Below, piece after piece: positions 36,458-49,402 of a stretch of DNA of 64,000 nucleotides. Origin of the DNA: Sindora glabra (Eukaryota; Streptophyta; Magnoliopsida; Fabales; Fabaceae); the NCBI GenBank assembly GCA_020226215.1, contig CM035236.1:47553057-47617056 (forward strand), given 5' to 3'. Positions within the stretch are counted from its first letter, which is position 1, and each line of letters starts with the position of its first letter. Under the pieces are notes generated by a model. The model made no database searches, was not told the DNA's origin, and was given only the letters and a program-made list of their open reading frames with translations. The position numbers and the translations under genes are program-made.

Positions 36458-39378
36458 TATCATAGCCCATTTCTAGGTATTGTGACCAGTATAAAGATAC
36501 CTAATTGGCATCCAACTAATCAGATATCCTTACAAGCCTGATTTCTACTTCTACACCTTATTGAGATTGCATATGCCTTTTAGAAATTAATAAGTAAATA
36601 TAACCAAATAATAAAGCATTGCACGTGCAATGAAAACCTTTTACAAACTCATTTTATACAAAAATAGTATAAATTTTTACATAAGAAAATTTCATATATG
36701 CATATATAAGTTATTTTAGTTTTACAGCCATAATAGACTCTCAGATTAATTTTATATGTACATCAACTTCTCCCACTCATGGAGGTCTTCATCCAAAGTA
36801 GTGTATATCAATCACCAGTGGGAGCTCCATGATCCTTATCTGTAAAAGAAAAATCCCATAAAAAAGTGAGTATAGGAATACTCAGTGAGTAAGCACTCAT
36901 CTTGTATTCCTTAACAATCTTCAAGATCTAATTCAAACTTAAAGTTTAAGCTACCTTACATATGTTATTCTACTATCATAAATGGTTAGTATGGTATGGG
37001 GTTCCTCCTTGTTTCTCTTGGTCCAACCTTATCCCACTTGCCCCCAACCTTTTTCCTTTAACCCTTACCACTCTTCTCCTTCATATAGAAGGATTCTACA
37101 GGCTATAGGCCAATCTCCCCCATGCATATCAAGTAACACATATGAGCCATTGTAAGCTTTCGTGCCAATTAAGGCAAAATCATGTCAATTTGGTATAAAT
37201 AAAGGTATGGTCAATACCAACTAGCCATTAGCATCCTAACCTATTTTCCATTATCTATGAAACAAGTATATATTTCAAGTTTAACATTAAATAATGTCAA
37301 TCATTGCATATTCTTATAATGTATCACAATATTGATACATTTAACATTTCACAATTCAATTTAATCTATCACTATACTCTATACCCTTTAAGAACATTTA
37401 GATAATTACAATAATTTATCACATTGGTCCAATAATATTTAAATATCATCACAATGTATTTTCAAGCATCAAATATTTAGTGTATTTCACAAATATTTAT
37501 TCAACAGTACTGTTCACGTGCAGATTCCAGAACAAGGTAGCAGATGGTGTATTACAACAAGGGACCTTTTATGACTTTTAAAACATCTCCAAAATTTCTC
37601 AAATAATTATATGATGTTCTTAACATGTTAATTGACAAATATGAGTCCTTAGGTTTCACAATTAATTAAAATAATCTGCCCAAAAAATTCGTGAATCATG
37701 CCTTTCGAAAATAGTTTCAACCTCTGGCAGCATTGGAGTTTTGAAATTGGTGGATTTATTTGATGAGGAAAATGAACTTCAATTAAAATGAAACTTTGCT
37801 AAGATTTAGCTAACATATGGAAGGGTTTAAATTAATTTTTACAAGATTTTTTATCATCAATAAGAGCCTCAAATAATTCAATTACAAAAGCAAAAACTAT
37901 CAGCATTCTGTCTTAGCTGAATTGGACCTATACACATAAAGGACCCTATTTCATGTTTCTAAAAATTTCCAAAATTTCACAATAAACTCTACATGATTCC
38001 TAATATCATAAGGAACCCTAGAATCTATGGAATCAAATTTTTAAATACTCCTATGAGTCTCACCAAATTAGGTATCTCATTCTGAAATTCCTAGATTTTC
38101 AAAAAGTTATCAGCATACACCAATGTAACAATTTTTGCATGAATGCTTATTCTAAGCCCACTCAATTTTATTACTAATCCTTATTTTAACTTAATTACAC
38201 TCTAATAACATTACAACACATATCTAACTATAAAAATTGCAGAACCATGCCTCTACACTTGGCTACATACAAACAATCCATAAATTGACAATTTAATCAC
38301 CCAATCTTACATTTTATTGGAATAAAATTCATAGGAAAACAAGTGAGTTGCCACTTACCTTCAAATTTGTGTTCTTTAACCCTTCAAACACCTCCTCAAA
38401 GTCCTAGGGTTCTGATTTACAATAAGGAGAATGATGCTTTCAAATTTTGGAGGACTTTTGTTAAGATTTTAGGAGGAAGATGAGGGTAACTTGATTTCCT
38501 TGCAAGATTTTAGTCCAATCCTCTTGTTCTTTGCTCTTGGAATTGGCTTCAAAGCTTCGTGTGTCTGCAATGGAGGTGAAGGATTTCGTGCAAGGGTTGG
38601 AGGGGATGAAGTACTGATGACTTAATGGAAGAGTCTAGATTTATTTAGAGAAAAGGACTTTTTTGTAATTTCTACGAAATATCTTTGATATTCTTGCAAA
38701 AAGATCCTTGATATTTGCTGCAAGGACTCACATGGAAAGCTGGTGGTTTCAGCCTAAAAATATCCAATTTAACCAATAAAAATAAGACAAGTTAAAGCCT
38801 TTTAAGAAAGATTGCACTTTGGCCCCAAATCTTCTCATAATTCCACTTTTTGTCATGTTCCTTTGGGTTTTTCTTAGGCTAATTGGACTGCACGTTTTTA
38901 GGCCCTTTTTTTAATAATTTTTGGCCTTCATAAACTTAATTTAATTGGTCCAAAAGGAAATTTGAAGAACTAAATCAAATTATTGCATTTTCAGCCTATT
39001 TCACTGAATTTCAGCTCATTCGATTCAAAAATTTTTGTCGGCTCTACTAAAAATTTCCTAATTGTTTGAATACATTCTTAATCCATATTTAGATTTTCTC
39101 ATCCATTTTAACCCTTATTAAATCAAAATAATCCCTTTTAAGGTTTTTCGATCCTATTGTACCTTTCTCTTAATCAATTTTTTTTCTTTTTAGGCGGCCC
39201 CTTTAAGATTTCATTTCAAATTTGGATTTTTAGGGACTTCCTTTTATTTAGGTTGGGATCCCTTGGGATAGCTTTCCAAAAGGTCATCCATTCCAACTGA
39301 GCATGCTTAACTACAGAATATTACTAATTTTTGGTATTCTAAGAGGTTACTTCTAATATACCACTTAGGGGTATTATA
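36458..39378 (-). repeat. 3' LTR of the Tekay-like element
   Basis: The plus strand begins TATCATAGCC (from TGTCACAGCC) and ends GGGGTATTATA. It aligns over its full length to 44264-47167 with scattered substitutions. The terminal TG has mutated. Confidence 0.85.
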
Positions 39379-39398
39379 ACTTCTCCCCTTCCTTTTAG
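39379..39398 (-). promoter_or_regulatory. Polypurine tract of the Tekay-like element
   Basis: On the minus strand, AAAAGGAAGGGGAGAAG lies directly before the 3' LTR, where plus-strand DNA synthesis would be primed. Confidence 0.75.
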
Positions 39399-39479
39399 AA
39401 AATTTGTCCTCGAATTTTCAAAATTGCAACTAAGGTTATTTTCGAATTATCATCAAGTACTATAGGAGTTAAAGTTAGA

Positions 39480-42400
39480 TAATTACCAAATAAGTACAAA
39501 TATCTCTTCTTCATATCCTCTTCTGATTCCTATGTAGCTTCTTATGTGTTATGCTTTTCCTAAACTATTTTCACCATGGGAATGTCTTTTTATCGTAGTT
39601 TGCATACTTGTTGATCCACTATTTGCATTGGTTGCACTTCATATGCTAATTTTGGATCCAGCTTTACTTGTTCTTCCTTTATGATATAGGATGGATCCGA
39701 AATGTACTTCCTTAGCATGGACACATGGAATACTGGATGTATGGCTCGTATTGTTTCTCACAGTTGTAATTGGTATGCCATTTTCCTAATTTGCTTGACA
39801 ATTGGGTATGGCCAAATATACCTAAGTGATAATTTGCCTTTCTTTCCAAACTGCATTACTCCCTTCATTGGGGAGACTTTAAGAAAAACCCAGTCATCTT
39901 CTTGAAATTCTAATTCACGCTGCCTATTATCAACATAAGACTTATGACAATTCTGTGTGGCTTGTAACCGTTCTCGAATGATTCCAATTTTACCAATAGC
40001 ATCTTCAACTAAATCAAGGCCCATCATTTTAATTTCTCTAGGCTTAAACCATCCAATAAGCAACTTGCATTTTCTACCATACAGAGCTTCGAATGGGGCC
40101 ATTTGAATGCTACAATGATAGCTATTGTTGTATGCAAACTCCATCAATGGTAGATATTTATCCTAACTTCCTTCAAATTCTAAGACACATGCTTGTAGCA
40201 TGTCTTCCAAAGTGTGAATAGTTCGTTCAAATTGTCTATCTATTTACAGATGAAAGGCCGTATTGAAGTGCAATTGAGTACCTAACGTTTTCTGGAATAA
40301 CTGCTAGAAACAAGAGGTAAACTAGGTCCCTCGATTGGAAATAATGGTGAGCAGCACACCATGCAATGGAATGATTCTATCCAAGTATAGTTGTGCATAT
40401 TGTGATGCGGTACATGTGATTCTCACAGGTAAGAAGTGAGCTATTTTTGTAAGGCGATCCACAATCACCCATATTGAGCCATGGCCTTTACTAGTCTTAG
40501 GTAATCTTATCACAAAATTCATAGTAATGCTTTCCCACTTCCATTCAGGTATAATGATATTTTGATATAAACCTACGGGGTGTTGGTGTTTTGCTTTTAC
40601 TTATTAGCAAGTCAAACATCTGATAACATACTCTTGAACATCATTCTTTATTCCTTCCCACTAGTATATATCCTTTAAATCTTGATACATTTTAGTTACA
40701 CTAGGATGCATGGTGTAGGATGAATTGTGAGCTTTGCTTAATATCTTTATACATAAAATTGTAGGAACCCATAATTGATTCTTATGTTTTATGACACTAT
40801 CACCATTCATAATCAAATCAAGTTCTTCTGGCATCTTTGCTTTACTTACCACTTAGTTATACTGAGGGTCCTGCTTTTAAGCAGCCTTAATTTGATCCAT
40901 AATAGTTGAATGTACCTTTAGGCAGTTATTTTTGTATTAATGCCTTTTGTCAACCCTTGGTCTTCACATGTGAAAGCTTTGCGACTCAATGCATCAGCTA
41001 CCATATTAGCTTTCCCAGGATGGTAATGGATAGAATAGTTATAGTCTTTAACAAGCTCTATCCACCTTCTTTGTCTCATGTTTAACTCTTTCTGTTCAAA
41101 GATATACTTAAGGCTTTTATGATCTATATAAATTTCACAAGTAGCCCCATATAGGTAATGCCTCCAAATCTTTAATGTAAATACAATTGTAACCATTTCT
41201 AAATCATGAGCGGGATAGTTGACTTCATGTTTCTTTAGTTGTCAGGATGCATATGCAATAACTCTGCCTTGCTGCATAAGTACACACCCTAATCCCACTC
41301 TATATGCATCACAATAAACAATGTACCTTTCAACACTGTTAGGTAATACAGGAGCAGTAGTCAAACATTTCTTTAACTTCTGAAAACTCTTTTCAAATTC
41401 TTCATTCCATATAAACCTTACTACTTTGCGAGTCAACCTGGTTAGCGGGGCAACTATCTTTGAAAAGTCTTTCACAAATCTTTGATAATACCCAGCTAAT
41501 ATGAGGAAACTCCATATCTTAGTTACTGAAAAAGGCCTGGGCCATTTCAACACAACTTCCACCTTTTGAGGATCGACTTATATCCCTTCTTGCATTACTA
41601 CATGTCCCAAAAAGTGGACCTTAGTTATCTAGAATTTGCATTTAGAAAACTTAGCATATGCTCCCTTAAAGTTTGTAGGGTAATGCGCAAATGTTGAGCA
41701 TGCTCTTCTTCACTTCTAGAATATAGGACAATATCATCAATGAATACTACAATGAATTTATCTAAAAAAGGTCTAAAGACTCGGTTCATTAAATCTATGA
41801 AGGTTGCTAAGCATTAGTCAATCCAAATAGCATTACTAAGAACTCATAATGTTCATACCGAGTCTAGAATGCTATCTTTGGAACATCTTCCTTTCGAATC
41901 TTTAACTGATGATAATCAAACTGTAGATCAATCTTAGAGTAATATCGTGATCCCTATAGCTGATCAAAGAGATCATCTATTCTTGGCAGTGGGTACTTAT
42001 TTTTTATGGTTACCTTATTCAATTGTCGGTAATCTATACACAATCGTAAGGATCCATCCTTCTTCTTAACAAATAATACTAGTGCGCCCTTAGGTGATGT
42101 GCTAGGCTTTATAAATCCTTTATCTAATAACTCCTGCAATTGTTTTTTTAATTCTTTTAGCTCTGCAGGTACCATTTTGTAGGGAGCAATGGATATTGGA
42201 TCTATTCCTAGTATAATGTCAATCATGAATTCAATTTTTCGATCCGATGGTAATCTAGGTAGGTCTTTGGGAAATACATCCTGGAATTCTTTCCCAACTA
42301 GAACATTCTTTACATTAACATTTTTCTTTTCACTTTCTTTTACAGAGGCTACCTATGCAATGTAGCCTTTACTCACTAGCCTTCGTATCTTCGTGTAGGA

Positions 42401-42960
42401 TATAAAGGTGGGTAGACTAGCTTGCTTCTCTCATTTGAATACTCGACATTCCCCGTCATTCGCTTCAAAGGTTACGATCTTAGAATAACAATCTAAGCAA
42501 GCACGATATTTTGACAACCAATTTATGCCAAGGATTACGTCATAGTCTACCATGTCTAACACGATTAAGTCAATTATGGTTAGACAATTATCTATTTGGA
42601 TCCTACAATCTTTAACACCTTAGGTTGCCATCATGATTTCCCCTACTAGAGTATTAACTATTAAGCCTCATATAATGCTTTAGGTGTTTGTGAAAGTTTA
42701 GCTACTAAATTTTTAGATATAAAAGAATGCGTAGCACCTGGATCAAACAATGCGTTTACCACTAAATTTTTTTATTAAAATCGTACCTATCATTACTGCA
42801 TTAAATGCTTGTGCCTCCTACTGGCTCAAAGCATAAACACAAGCTTAAGCTTTTGTTGGTTTTTTACCAGCATTCTTTTTACCTGAAGCTGTTGTCCTAG
42901 CCGATGTAGGAGTTGATGTTAGTTGCATACTAAGGTTTGTAGGTTCACTCCTTCGTTGAG
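39480..42960 (-). pseudogene. pol of the Tekay-like element: protease, RT, RNase H, integrase, chromodomain
   Basis: In minus-strand order: protease FDPGATHSF (about 42760-42720, catalytic Asp kept); RT with KKKDGSLRLCIDYRQLNK (about 42070-42010) and FIDD (41733-41744, catalytic Asp pair kept); RNase H with YCDA, then HPGKANMVADALSRK (about 41320-40970); integrase zinc region with CLTC (about 40750-40610); catalytic core with IWVIVDRLTK (first Asp kept) and IISNRGT (second Asp changed to Asn, about 40330), and an ERTIHT segment (third acid kept, about 40210); the GPY-like region (40000-39760); and a C-terminal chromodomain (about 39650-39480). Stops interrupt RNase H (AYAS-stop-QLKKHE, near 41235), the integrase zinc region (two adjacent stops replacing Gln) and the chromodomain. 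The element cannot encode a working polyprotein. Confidence 0.8.
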
Positions 42961-42964
42961 TGTT

Positions 42965-44061
42965 TAGACATTCGAAGGCACGATATCCTATTTGCCCACA
43001 TTTAAAACAAAAGCCGCATCACCCTATATGATTACATCCACACTAAGGGTAACATAGAGGTCTATCACTAGGGGTTGGAGCTAGGTAGGTGGATTTAGTA
43101 CTTCATCTTGGAACATTTACTTGCCTATAGGAGCGTGCTTGGTCACCTTGTTCCATGCTTGGAAGTTTACTCTAAGCAGTTGTCATTTGGCTAGAGCTTC
43201 GACTTCCTTCTCTTTGGAATCTAGTTTTTCTCTTGCTAAACCCAACTTCCCTACTTTTTCTATCCTTTAGATGTAATTCAGCCTTAAGTACCTAGTCCAA
43301 GGCTTGCTGATACATCATACCATCTGTCACATTTACACGATCATAAATGTAGTCTTGGAAACCGTAAACAACTCTTCTTACTTAGGCTCACTCTATAAGT
43401 ACTAGATCTTCTGCATAATGGGCTAAACAAGTGAATTCTACATTATACTGTGCCACAGTTTTAGAGCCTTAAGTTAATCTTTCAAACTCTCGGGTTTTGG
43501 CTTCACGGACACTCAGGGGAAGGAATCGGTCTATTAACTCTGCTTGGAATTGTTTCCAAGTAATTGGCTCGTGTACAATGATGCAAGGCTCTACATTATG
43601 CATGTACCAGTAGTGGACCATGCCTTCTAATTGCAAGCCTACTAGTTCCACCATTAGGGTCTCGCTGCATCCTAATAACCTACAGGTCCGCTCTCTTTAA
43701 TCCAAGAATTGATAGATATAGGCTGTAGGATTAGTACTATCATATTTACAAGGATTTTACTTTTGGAACTCATGCACCAATTGTAGTTTCTCCTTTGGAG
43801 GTATAACTAGAGTTAGCTGCCTAGGCTCCTGTGATGCAGGAGGTGGAGTAGTATGTGCCTGAGTTTGTTCTAGGATTATTTCCATAATTTGTTGCATCTG
43901 TTGAAACAGAGGCATCCAAACTGGAATCTCAAGCTGAGCAAATTTTGTTTTAGGCTCGAGTACAGATGGTGCACTAGCAGAGGCTTCATGCTTTGATGCC
44001 TCGGGCTGTGTCCCAACTTGCTTAGATAGCATTGTACCCTAATTCGCTTTTTAGATGCCAT
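42965..44061 (-). pseudogene. gag of the Tekay-like element
   Basis: The likely start is the ATG at 44061 (MASKKRIRVQ), with a frameshift soon after to the frame that begins at 44032. The capsid part has a MVELVGLQLEGMVHYWY segment (43654-43600) and DRFLPLSVREAKTREFERL (about 43520-43470). The zinc knuckle at 42968-43009 reads CFKCGQIGYRAFEC, in which the His of CCHC has become Tyr. Stops and at least one frameshift are present. It lies between the primer site and pol, as expected. Confidence 0.75.
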
Positions 44062-44246
44062 ACCTATTACTATATCACACAACAACCAATATACATAAGT
44101 ATCATTACATGAAAATAGTTATAAAATTACCTGAAAAGGATATGGATCCACAGGGATTGATGTACACTGCTTCATTTTTCTCCATGGGTTTATGGAATAT
44201 AGGGCCCCTATATACACTATACATGATTGACATTACCTATAAACCT

Positions 44247-44259
44247 GGCTCTAATACCA
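44247..44259 (-). promoter_or_regulatory. Primer binding site of the Tekay-like element
   Basis: On the minus strand, TGGTATTAGAGCC differs by one base from TGGTATCAGAGCC, the complement of the initiator Met tRNA 3' end. It lies four bases inside the 5' LTR. Confidence 0.85.
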
Positions 44260-44263
44260 ACTT

Positions 44264-47167
44264 TGTCACAGCCTATTTCTAGGTATTGTGATCAGCATAA
44301 AGATACCTAATTGGCATCTAACCAATCAAATATCCTTACAAGCCTGATTTCTACTTCTACACCTTATTAAGATTGCATATGCCTTTTAGAAATTAATAAG
44401 TAAATATAACCAAATAATAAAGCATTGCACGTGCAATGAAAACCTTTTACAAACTCATTTTATACAAAAATAGTATAAAGTTTTGCATAAGAAAATTTCA
44501 TATATGCATAAATAAGTTACTTTAGTTTTACAACCATAATAGACTCTCAGAGTAATTTTATATGTACATCAACTTTTCCCACCCATGGAGGTCTTCATCC
44601 AAAGTAGTGCACATCAATCACCAGTAGGAGCTCCATGATCCTTATCTGTAAAAGAAAAATCCCACAAAAAAGTGACTATAGGAATACTCAGTGAGTAAGC
44701 ACTTATCTTGTATTCCTTAAGAATCTTCAAGATCTAATTCAAACTTAATGTTTAAGCTATATTACATATGTTATTTTACTATCATAAATGGTTAGTATGG
44801 TATAAGGTTCCTCCTTGTTTCTCCTAGTCCAACCTTATCCCACTCACCTCTAACCTTTTCCCTTTAACCCTTACCACTCCTTTCCTTCATAGAGAAGGAT
44901 GTTGCAGGCCTAGACCAATCTCCCTCACACATATCAAGTAACATAGATGAGCCATTGTAAGCTTTCGTGCCAATTAAGGAAAAATCATGTCAATTTGGTA
45001 TAAATAAAGGTATAGTCAATACCAACTAGCCATTAGCATCCTAAACTATTTTTCATTGTCTATGAAACAAGTATAGATTTCAAGTTTAACATTAAATAAT
45101 GTCAATCATTACATATTCTTATAATGTATTACAATATTGATACATTTAACATTTCGCAATTCAATTTAATCTATCACTATATTCTATACTCTTTAAGAAC
45201 ATTTAGATAATTACAATAATTCATCACATTGCTCCAATCATATTTAAATATCATCACAATGTATTTTCAAGCATATAAATATTTATTCAACAGTACTGCT
45301 CACGTGCAGATTCTAGAACAGGGTAGCAGATGGTGTATTACAACAAGGGACCTTTTATGATTTTCTAAACATCTCCAAAATTTCTCAAATAATTTTATGA
45401 TGTTCTTAACATGTTAATTGACAAATATGAGTCCTTAGGTTTCACAATTAATCAAAAGAATCTACCCAAAAAATTCGTGAATCATGCCTTTCGAAAATAG
45501 TTTCAACCTCTAGCAGCATTAGAGTTTTGAAATTGATGGATTTATTTGATAAGGAAAATGAACTTCAATTACCATGAAACTTTGCTAAGATTTAGCTAAC
45601 ATATGGAAGGGTTTATATTAATTTTTACAAGATTTTTTATCATCAATAAGAGTCTCAAATAATTCAATTACAAAAGCAAAAACTACCAGCATTCTGTCTT
45701 AGCTGAATTGGACTTATACACATAAAGGACCTTATTTCATATTTCTAAAAGTTTCCAAAAATTCCCAATAAACTATACATGATTCCTAATATCATAAGGA
45801 ACCTTAGAATTTCTGGAATCCAATTTTGTAAATACTCCTATGAGTCTTACCAAATTAAGTATCTTATTTTGAAATTCCTGGATTTATAGAAAGTTATCAG
45901 CATACACCAATGTAATAATTTTTACATGAAGGCTTATTCTAAGGCCACTCAATTACATTATTAATCCTTATTTCAACTTAATTACACTCTAATAACATCA
46001 GAACACACATCCAACCATAAAAATTCTAGAACCATGGCTCCATATATGGCCATACACAAACAATCCATAAATTAACAATTTAATCACCCAATCTTACATT
46101 CTATTGGAATAAAATTCATAGGGAAACAAGTGAGTTGCCACTCACCTTCAAATTTGTGTTCTTTAACCCTTCAAACACCTCCTCAAAGTCCTAGGGTTCT
46201 GATTTACAATAAGGAGAATGATGCTTTCAAATTTTGGAGGACTTTTGTTAGGATATTAGGAGGAAGATGAGGGTAACTTAATTTCCTTGTAAGATTTTAG
46301 TCCAATCCTCTTGTTCTTTGCTCTTGGAATTGAATTCAAAGTTTAGTGTGTGCTACAATGTAGGTGAAGGATTTCGTGCAAGGCTTGGAGAGGATGAAGT
46401 GCTGATGACTTAATGGAAGAGTCTAGATTTATTTAGAGAAAATGACCTTTTTGTAATTTCTAGAAAATATCTTTGATATTTTTGTAAAAATATCCTTGAT
46501 ATTTGCTGCAAGGACTCATGTGGAAATTTAGTGGTTTCAACTTGAAAATCTCTAATTTAACAAATAAAAATAAGACAAGTTAAAGCCTTTTAAGAAAGAT
46601 TGCACTTTGGCCCCAAATCTTCTCATAATTCCACTTTTTATCATGTTCCTTTGGGCTTTTCTTGGGCTAATTGGACTGCAAGTTTTTGGGCTCCTTTTTT
46701 AATAATTTTGGGCCTTTAAAAACTTAATTTAATTGGTCCAAAAGGAAATTTGAAGAACCAAATCAAACTATTGCATTTTCGGCCTATTTTGTCGAATTTC
46801 AGCTCATTTAGGTTCTAAAATTTTCGCTGGCTCTACTAAAATTTTCCTAATTGTTTGAATACATTTTTAATCCATATTTAGATTTTCTCATCCATTTTAA
46901 CCCTTATTAAATCAAAATAATCCCTTTTAAGGTTTTTCGATCCTATTGTACCTTTCTCTTAATCAATTTTTTTTCTTTTTAGGCGGCCCTTTTAAAATTT
47001 TATTTCAAATTTGGATTTTTAGGGACTTCCTTTTATTTAGGTTGGGTTCCCTTGGGATAACTTTCCAAACGGTCATCCATTCCAACTGAGCATGCTTAAC
47101 TACAAAATATTACTAATTTTTTGTATTCTAAGAGGTTACTTCTAATATACCCATTAGGGGTATTATA
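44264..47167 (-). repeat. 5' LTR of the Tekay-like element
   Basis: The plus strand begins TGTCACAGCC and ends GGGGTATTATA. It is the partner of 36458-39378. On the minus strand it would carry the promoter, but I did not mark a TATA box. Confidence 0.85.
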
Positions 47168-47172
47168 GATGC

Positions 47173-47634
47173 TTTTTCTTAAAGGTATACTCTTACCTTT
47201 ACTTTTCATGATAAATTGTTAGATTTTGGTCAAAGTATTCTCTTCATATGAAATTTTTGTACTTCAAGTGCATTGAGAATTTACATGTGAATGACTATAG
47301 TTTTGCTACTCTTTCACATGATTTTGTTATTCTTCTGCATGTTAATGTTGTTTCAAATGTTGATGTTTGTGAAAAAATAGTTTTTAGAGATATTTTTAGG
47401 TATAATAAATTTTTATGTAGGAAAAATGAATTGTATGTGCCTAAAAATTCTTTTAGTGACTTATTTGTTGAAAAAACCTATGATAATAGATTGATACAAT
47501 ATTTTAAGAATAAAAAACCTTTAGAAGATTTGCATGATAAATGGCATGATTTATGCTTGTTTTCTAAAGGTTCTTTAGAGGGTTTGATAGAAAAAGGTGA
47601 TTTTATAAAACATTTTAGGTTAAGACAATTTTAA
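47173..47634 (+). pseudogene. Integrase N-terminal part of the old Ty3/gypsy element
   Basis: It continues the frame broken at 36457: a Ser-stop-Arg-Tyr-Thr-Leu segment completes the ADALSRR motif, then HDKLLDF, an ENLHVNDYSF segment, KFLCRKNELYVP and LFVEKTYDNRLIQYFKNKKPLEDLHD (about 47440-47550). This corresponds to the integrase zinc-binding region, where the usual His-Gly-Gly-Gly-Leu-Met-Gly-His is lost. A 128-codon open frame (47248-47634) survives, but its C-terminal third is unlike integrase. Confidence 0.6.
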
Positions 47635-47639
47635 AAAAT

Positions 47640-48136
47640 ATGCTTGATGAATTCCTAAAATTGATTTGAAAGGTGAACATCATCCATTTTGCATAAGAAA
47701 AAGGAATATTAGGAAAAATATTTTCAAAATAAATCATGGTTTATATAAATGGTTAGTTTTGATGCTTAATTTGTATAATGCACCAAGTACTTCCACAAGC
47801 TTAATGAATTATGTTTTGTATATTTTCAAGAATAAATTTGTTATTATTTGTTTTTATGAATTTCTTGAGCTTAAAAGATGGATTTTGTTACTATTTGAGA
47901 ATTTAAAGAATTAGAAATTTTATTTGCCATATATTGTTAACATACTTGTGTATAGCCAAACTGTAGATAAGCAAGTTCATTATTTAAAATGTGTTTTGCA
48001 AGCTTTGAAAAATAAAAAGTCATGCACTAAATTTGAAAAATGCTTATTTTGCTTGAAACGTGTTGAAATTTTAAGACATATTGTATATGGAAAAGCAAAA
48101 AATAACCAATTAAAGAATGACTTCCACCAAAATTAG
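47640..48136 (+). pseudogene. Displaced RT core of the old Ty3/gypsy element
   Basis: KIDLKGEHHPFCIRK (47660-47710), INHGLYKWLV (about 47730-47760), LYNAPST..LMNYVL (47775-47815), a NKFVIICFYEF segment where Phe-Asp-Asp should be (47825-47860), and ILVYSQTVDKQVHYLKCVL with FEKCLFCLKRVEILRHIV (47940-48090) are the central and C-terminal RT blocks. They lie after the integrase start, the reverse of the usual order, and the catalytic Asp pair is lost. Whether it arrived by template switching or later rearrangement is not known. Confidence 0.6.
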
Positions 48137-48289
48137 CTAGTAAGGTTAGAAGTTCTCATGATTTGTTTAACTTTAGTGGAAAGTTTATAAAGATGCATAT
48201 TTTATATGCTTTCTTTGAAAAAACTATTATTATTGGTATACATATGTCCTTCATAAGATTGTAAACTTTTGTTTTGTGTTTTAGCATGA

Positions 48290-48698
48290 TGTTTTGTTTT
48301 GGTTATAGATGCAAAAAAGATAGGTCCCAAAGGAGGTCAACAATATATCTAAAAGGGAATGGTTCATTTTAGGAGTTATGTGAATTCTAAGTGCTACTTC
48401 TATGTCAAGGTTACTTCCATTCTAAGTGCTTGAGGATGAATAAAGTTATTTCTAAGTTGAATATTCATGGTGAGTATAGTGTTAGTGTTACTTTTAATGT
48501 TGCTAATTTTTCTCCTTTGATATAAGTTTCAAAGATTTAAGGATGAATCCTTTCAAAGAAAAGGGGAGTGATATGATTGCAAGGAGTGAAGGGGAGCAAC
48601 AACACATACCATAAGGTCTAGTGATAAAAGCTAAAGCAAAAAAAATTAAAGAAGCATTTCAAGGGTTAATGAAAAAAGTTTGGATGCATGAAGAATGA
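48290..48698 (+). pseudogene. Integrase C-terminal end running into the 3' LTR (old Ty3/gypsy element)
   Basis: A stretch matching the GPY-type segment (RRSTIYLKGNGSF, about 48335-48370) is followed by NIHGEYSVSVTFNVANFSPL (48460-48520) and DLRMNPFKEKGSDM (about 48537-48575). In the first bases of the 3' LTR the frame goes on with KAKAKKIKEAFQGLMKKVW to a stop near 48696. The 5' LTR carries the same codons (31893-31990). Overlap of pol with the 3' LTR is known for CRM-type chromoviruses. Confidence 0.6.
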
Positions 48699-49402
48699 AG
48701 ATTGGATGAGTTTAGATGAGCTTAGGTCATGTGCATTTTGGCCATGACAGACTACACATGAGTACTCAAACATGATGGTTGATTATTAAGGTTAAACTTC
48801 ATCTCTACTTGCACATAATTGAATATTATATTTAATTATCAAGCTTAGAGTTTGTCTTTACCTTCTTATAGTCAAATATCATATTTGATTATCAAGCTTA
48901 GGAGTTATCTCTACTTGTTGATATTTGAATATTAGTAGCTGATTTATTTTTGTTAAATTTTAAGTCATTTTAAGCCTTTCATTTGTTAATGTAATTTTAA
49001 CCTATTATTTTTGCTAGTAATGATGGTTTAATTAGCTTTCACAATTGAGCCTAATTAAGTCCATTAAAACCTATTTAGTTTTAGTTAACTTTTAACTTTC
49101 TAACTTATTTAAGGAAGATTGTTTCTCATTGTTATAACTTTTGATGAATTTGAAATAAAAAACTCTTTGTGAGCTTTCTCTTATAGTTCTTGTAAGAACT
49201 TTTAACTTATCAAGGGAAATTCAACCTTTGTAGTGTCTAATCTCACTTATTAAAGGGTCTACATCCTTTGTGGTGTGATTTTTCATCACTAATTGCTTCC
49301 TTTCATTTCTTTTCTTCTCTAATTTAAAGTATGGCATGGACATCTTTCTTTTTCGATTTGATTTCTAAATTTTGAGATGTTTTATCAATTAAATTATCAT
49401 CA
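48569..49402 (+). repeat. 3' LTR of the old Ty3/gypsy element
   Basis: It starts TGATATG immediately after the purine tract AAAGAAAAGGGGAG (48555-48568) and ends CATCA. It pairs with 31850-32674. Confidence 0.75.

Larger units (their letters stand above)
36458..47167 (-). mobile_element. Tekay/Del-like chromovirus (Ty3/gypsy), full length but inactive
   Basis: The element is 10,710 bases long, with a perfect 5-bp target duplication GATGC (36453-36457 and 47168-47172). LTRs are 2921 and 2904 bases. The primer site and polypurine tract lie in the expected places for a minus-strand element. Gag, protease, RT, RNase H, integrase and a C-terminal chromodomain follow in canonical order, all with stops or frameshifts. 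Long LTRs, the iMet primer site and the chromodomain ending (IPMVKI...EAT...EEDMKKRY) fit the Tekay/Del clade. Several stops are CGA-to-TGA or CAA-to-TAA changes, as expected from decay of methylated cytosines. Confidence 0.85.
31850..49402 (+). mobile_element. Old Ty3/gypsy element (chromovirus-like), split by a younger one
   Basis: Two LTRs of 825 and 834 bases (31850-32674 and 48569-49402) start TGATAT and end CA. A tRNA-iMet-type primer site directly follows the left LTR, and a purine tract (AAAGAAAAGGGGAG) directly precedes the right one. The interior holds gag, protease, RT/RNase H and integrase remnants on the plus strand, all full of stops. Without the 10,715 bases of the Tekay-like element and its target duplication it is 6838 bases. 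The 5-bp flanks (TTATA and CTCTA) match at only three positions, so the target duplication is decayed or the ends are a base or two off. The pol frame appears to run into the 3' LTR, as described for CRM-clade elements; the clade assignment is tentative. Confidence 0.75.

Noticed and set aside
44055..44282. 75-codon plus-strand open frame across the primer site of the Tekay-like element
   Set aside because: It is antisense to gag and the leader of that element and spans the LTR boundary; no protein homology.
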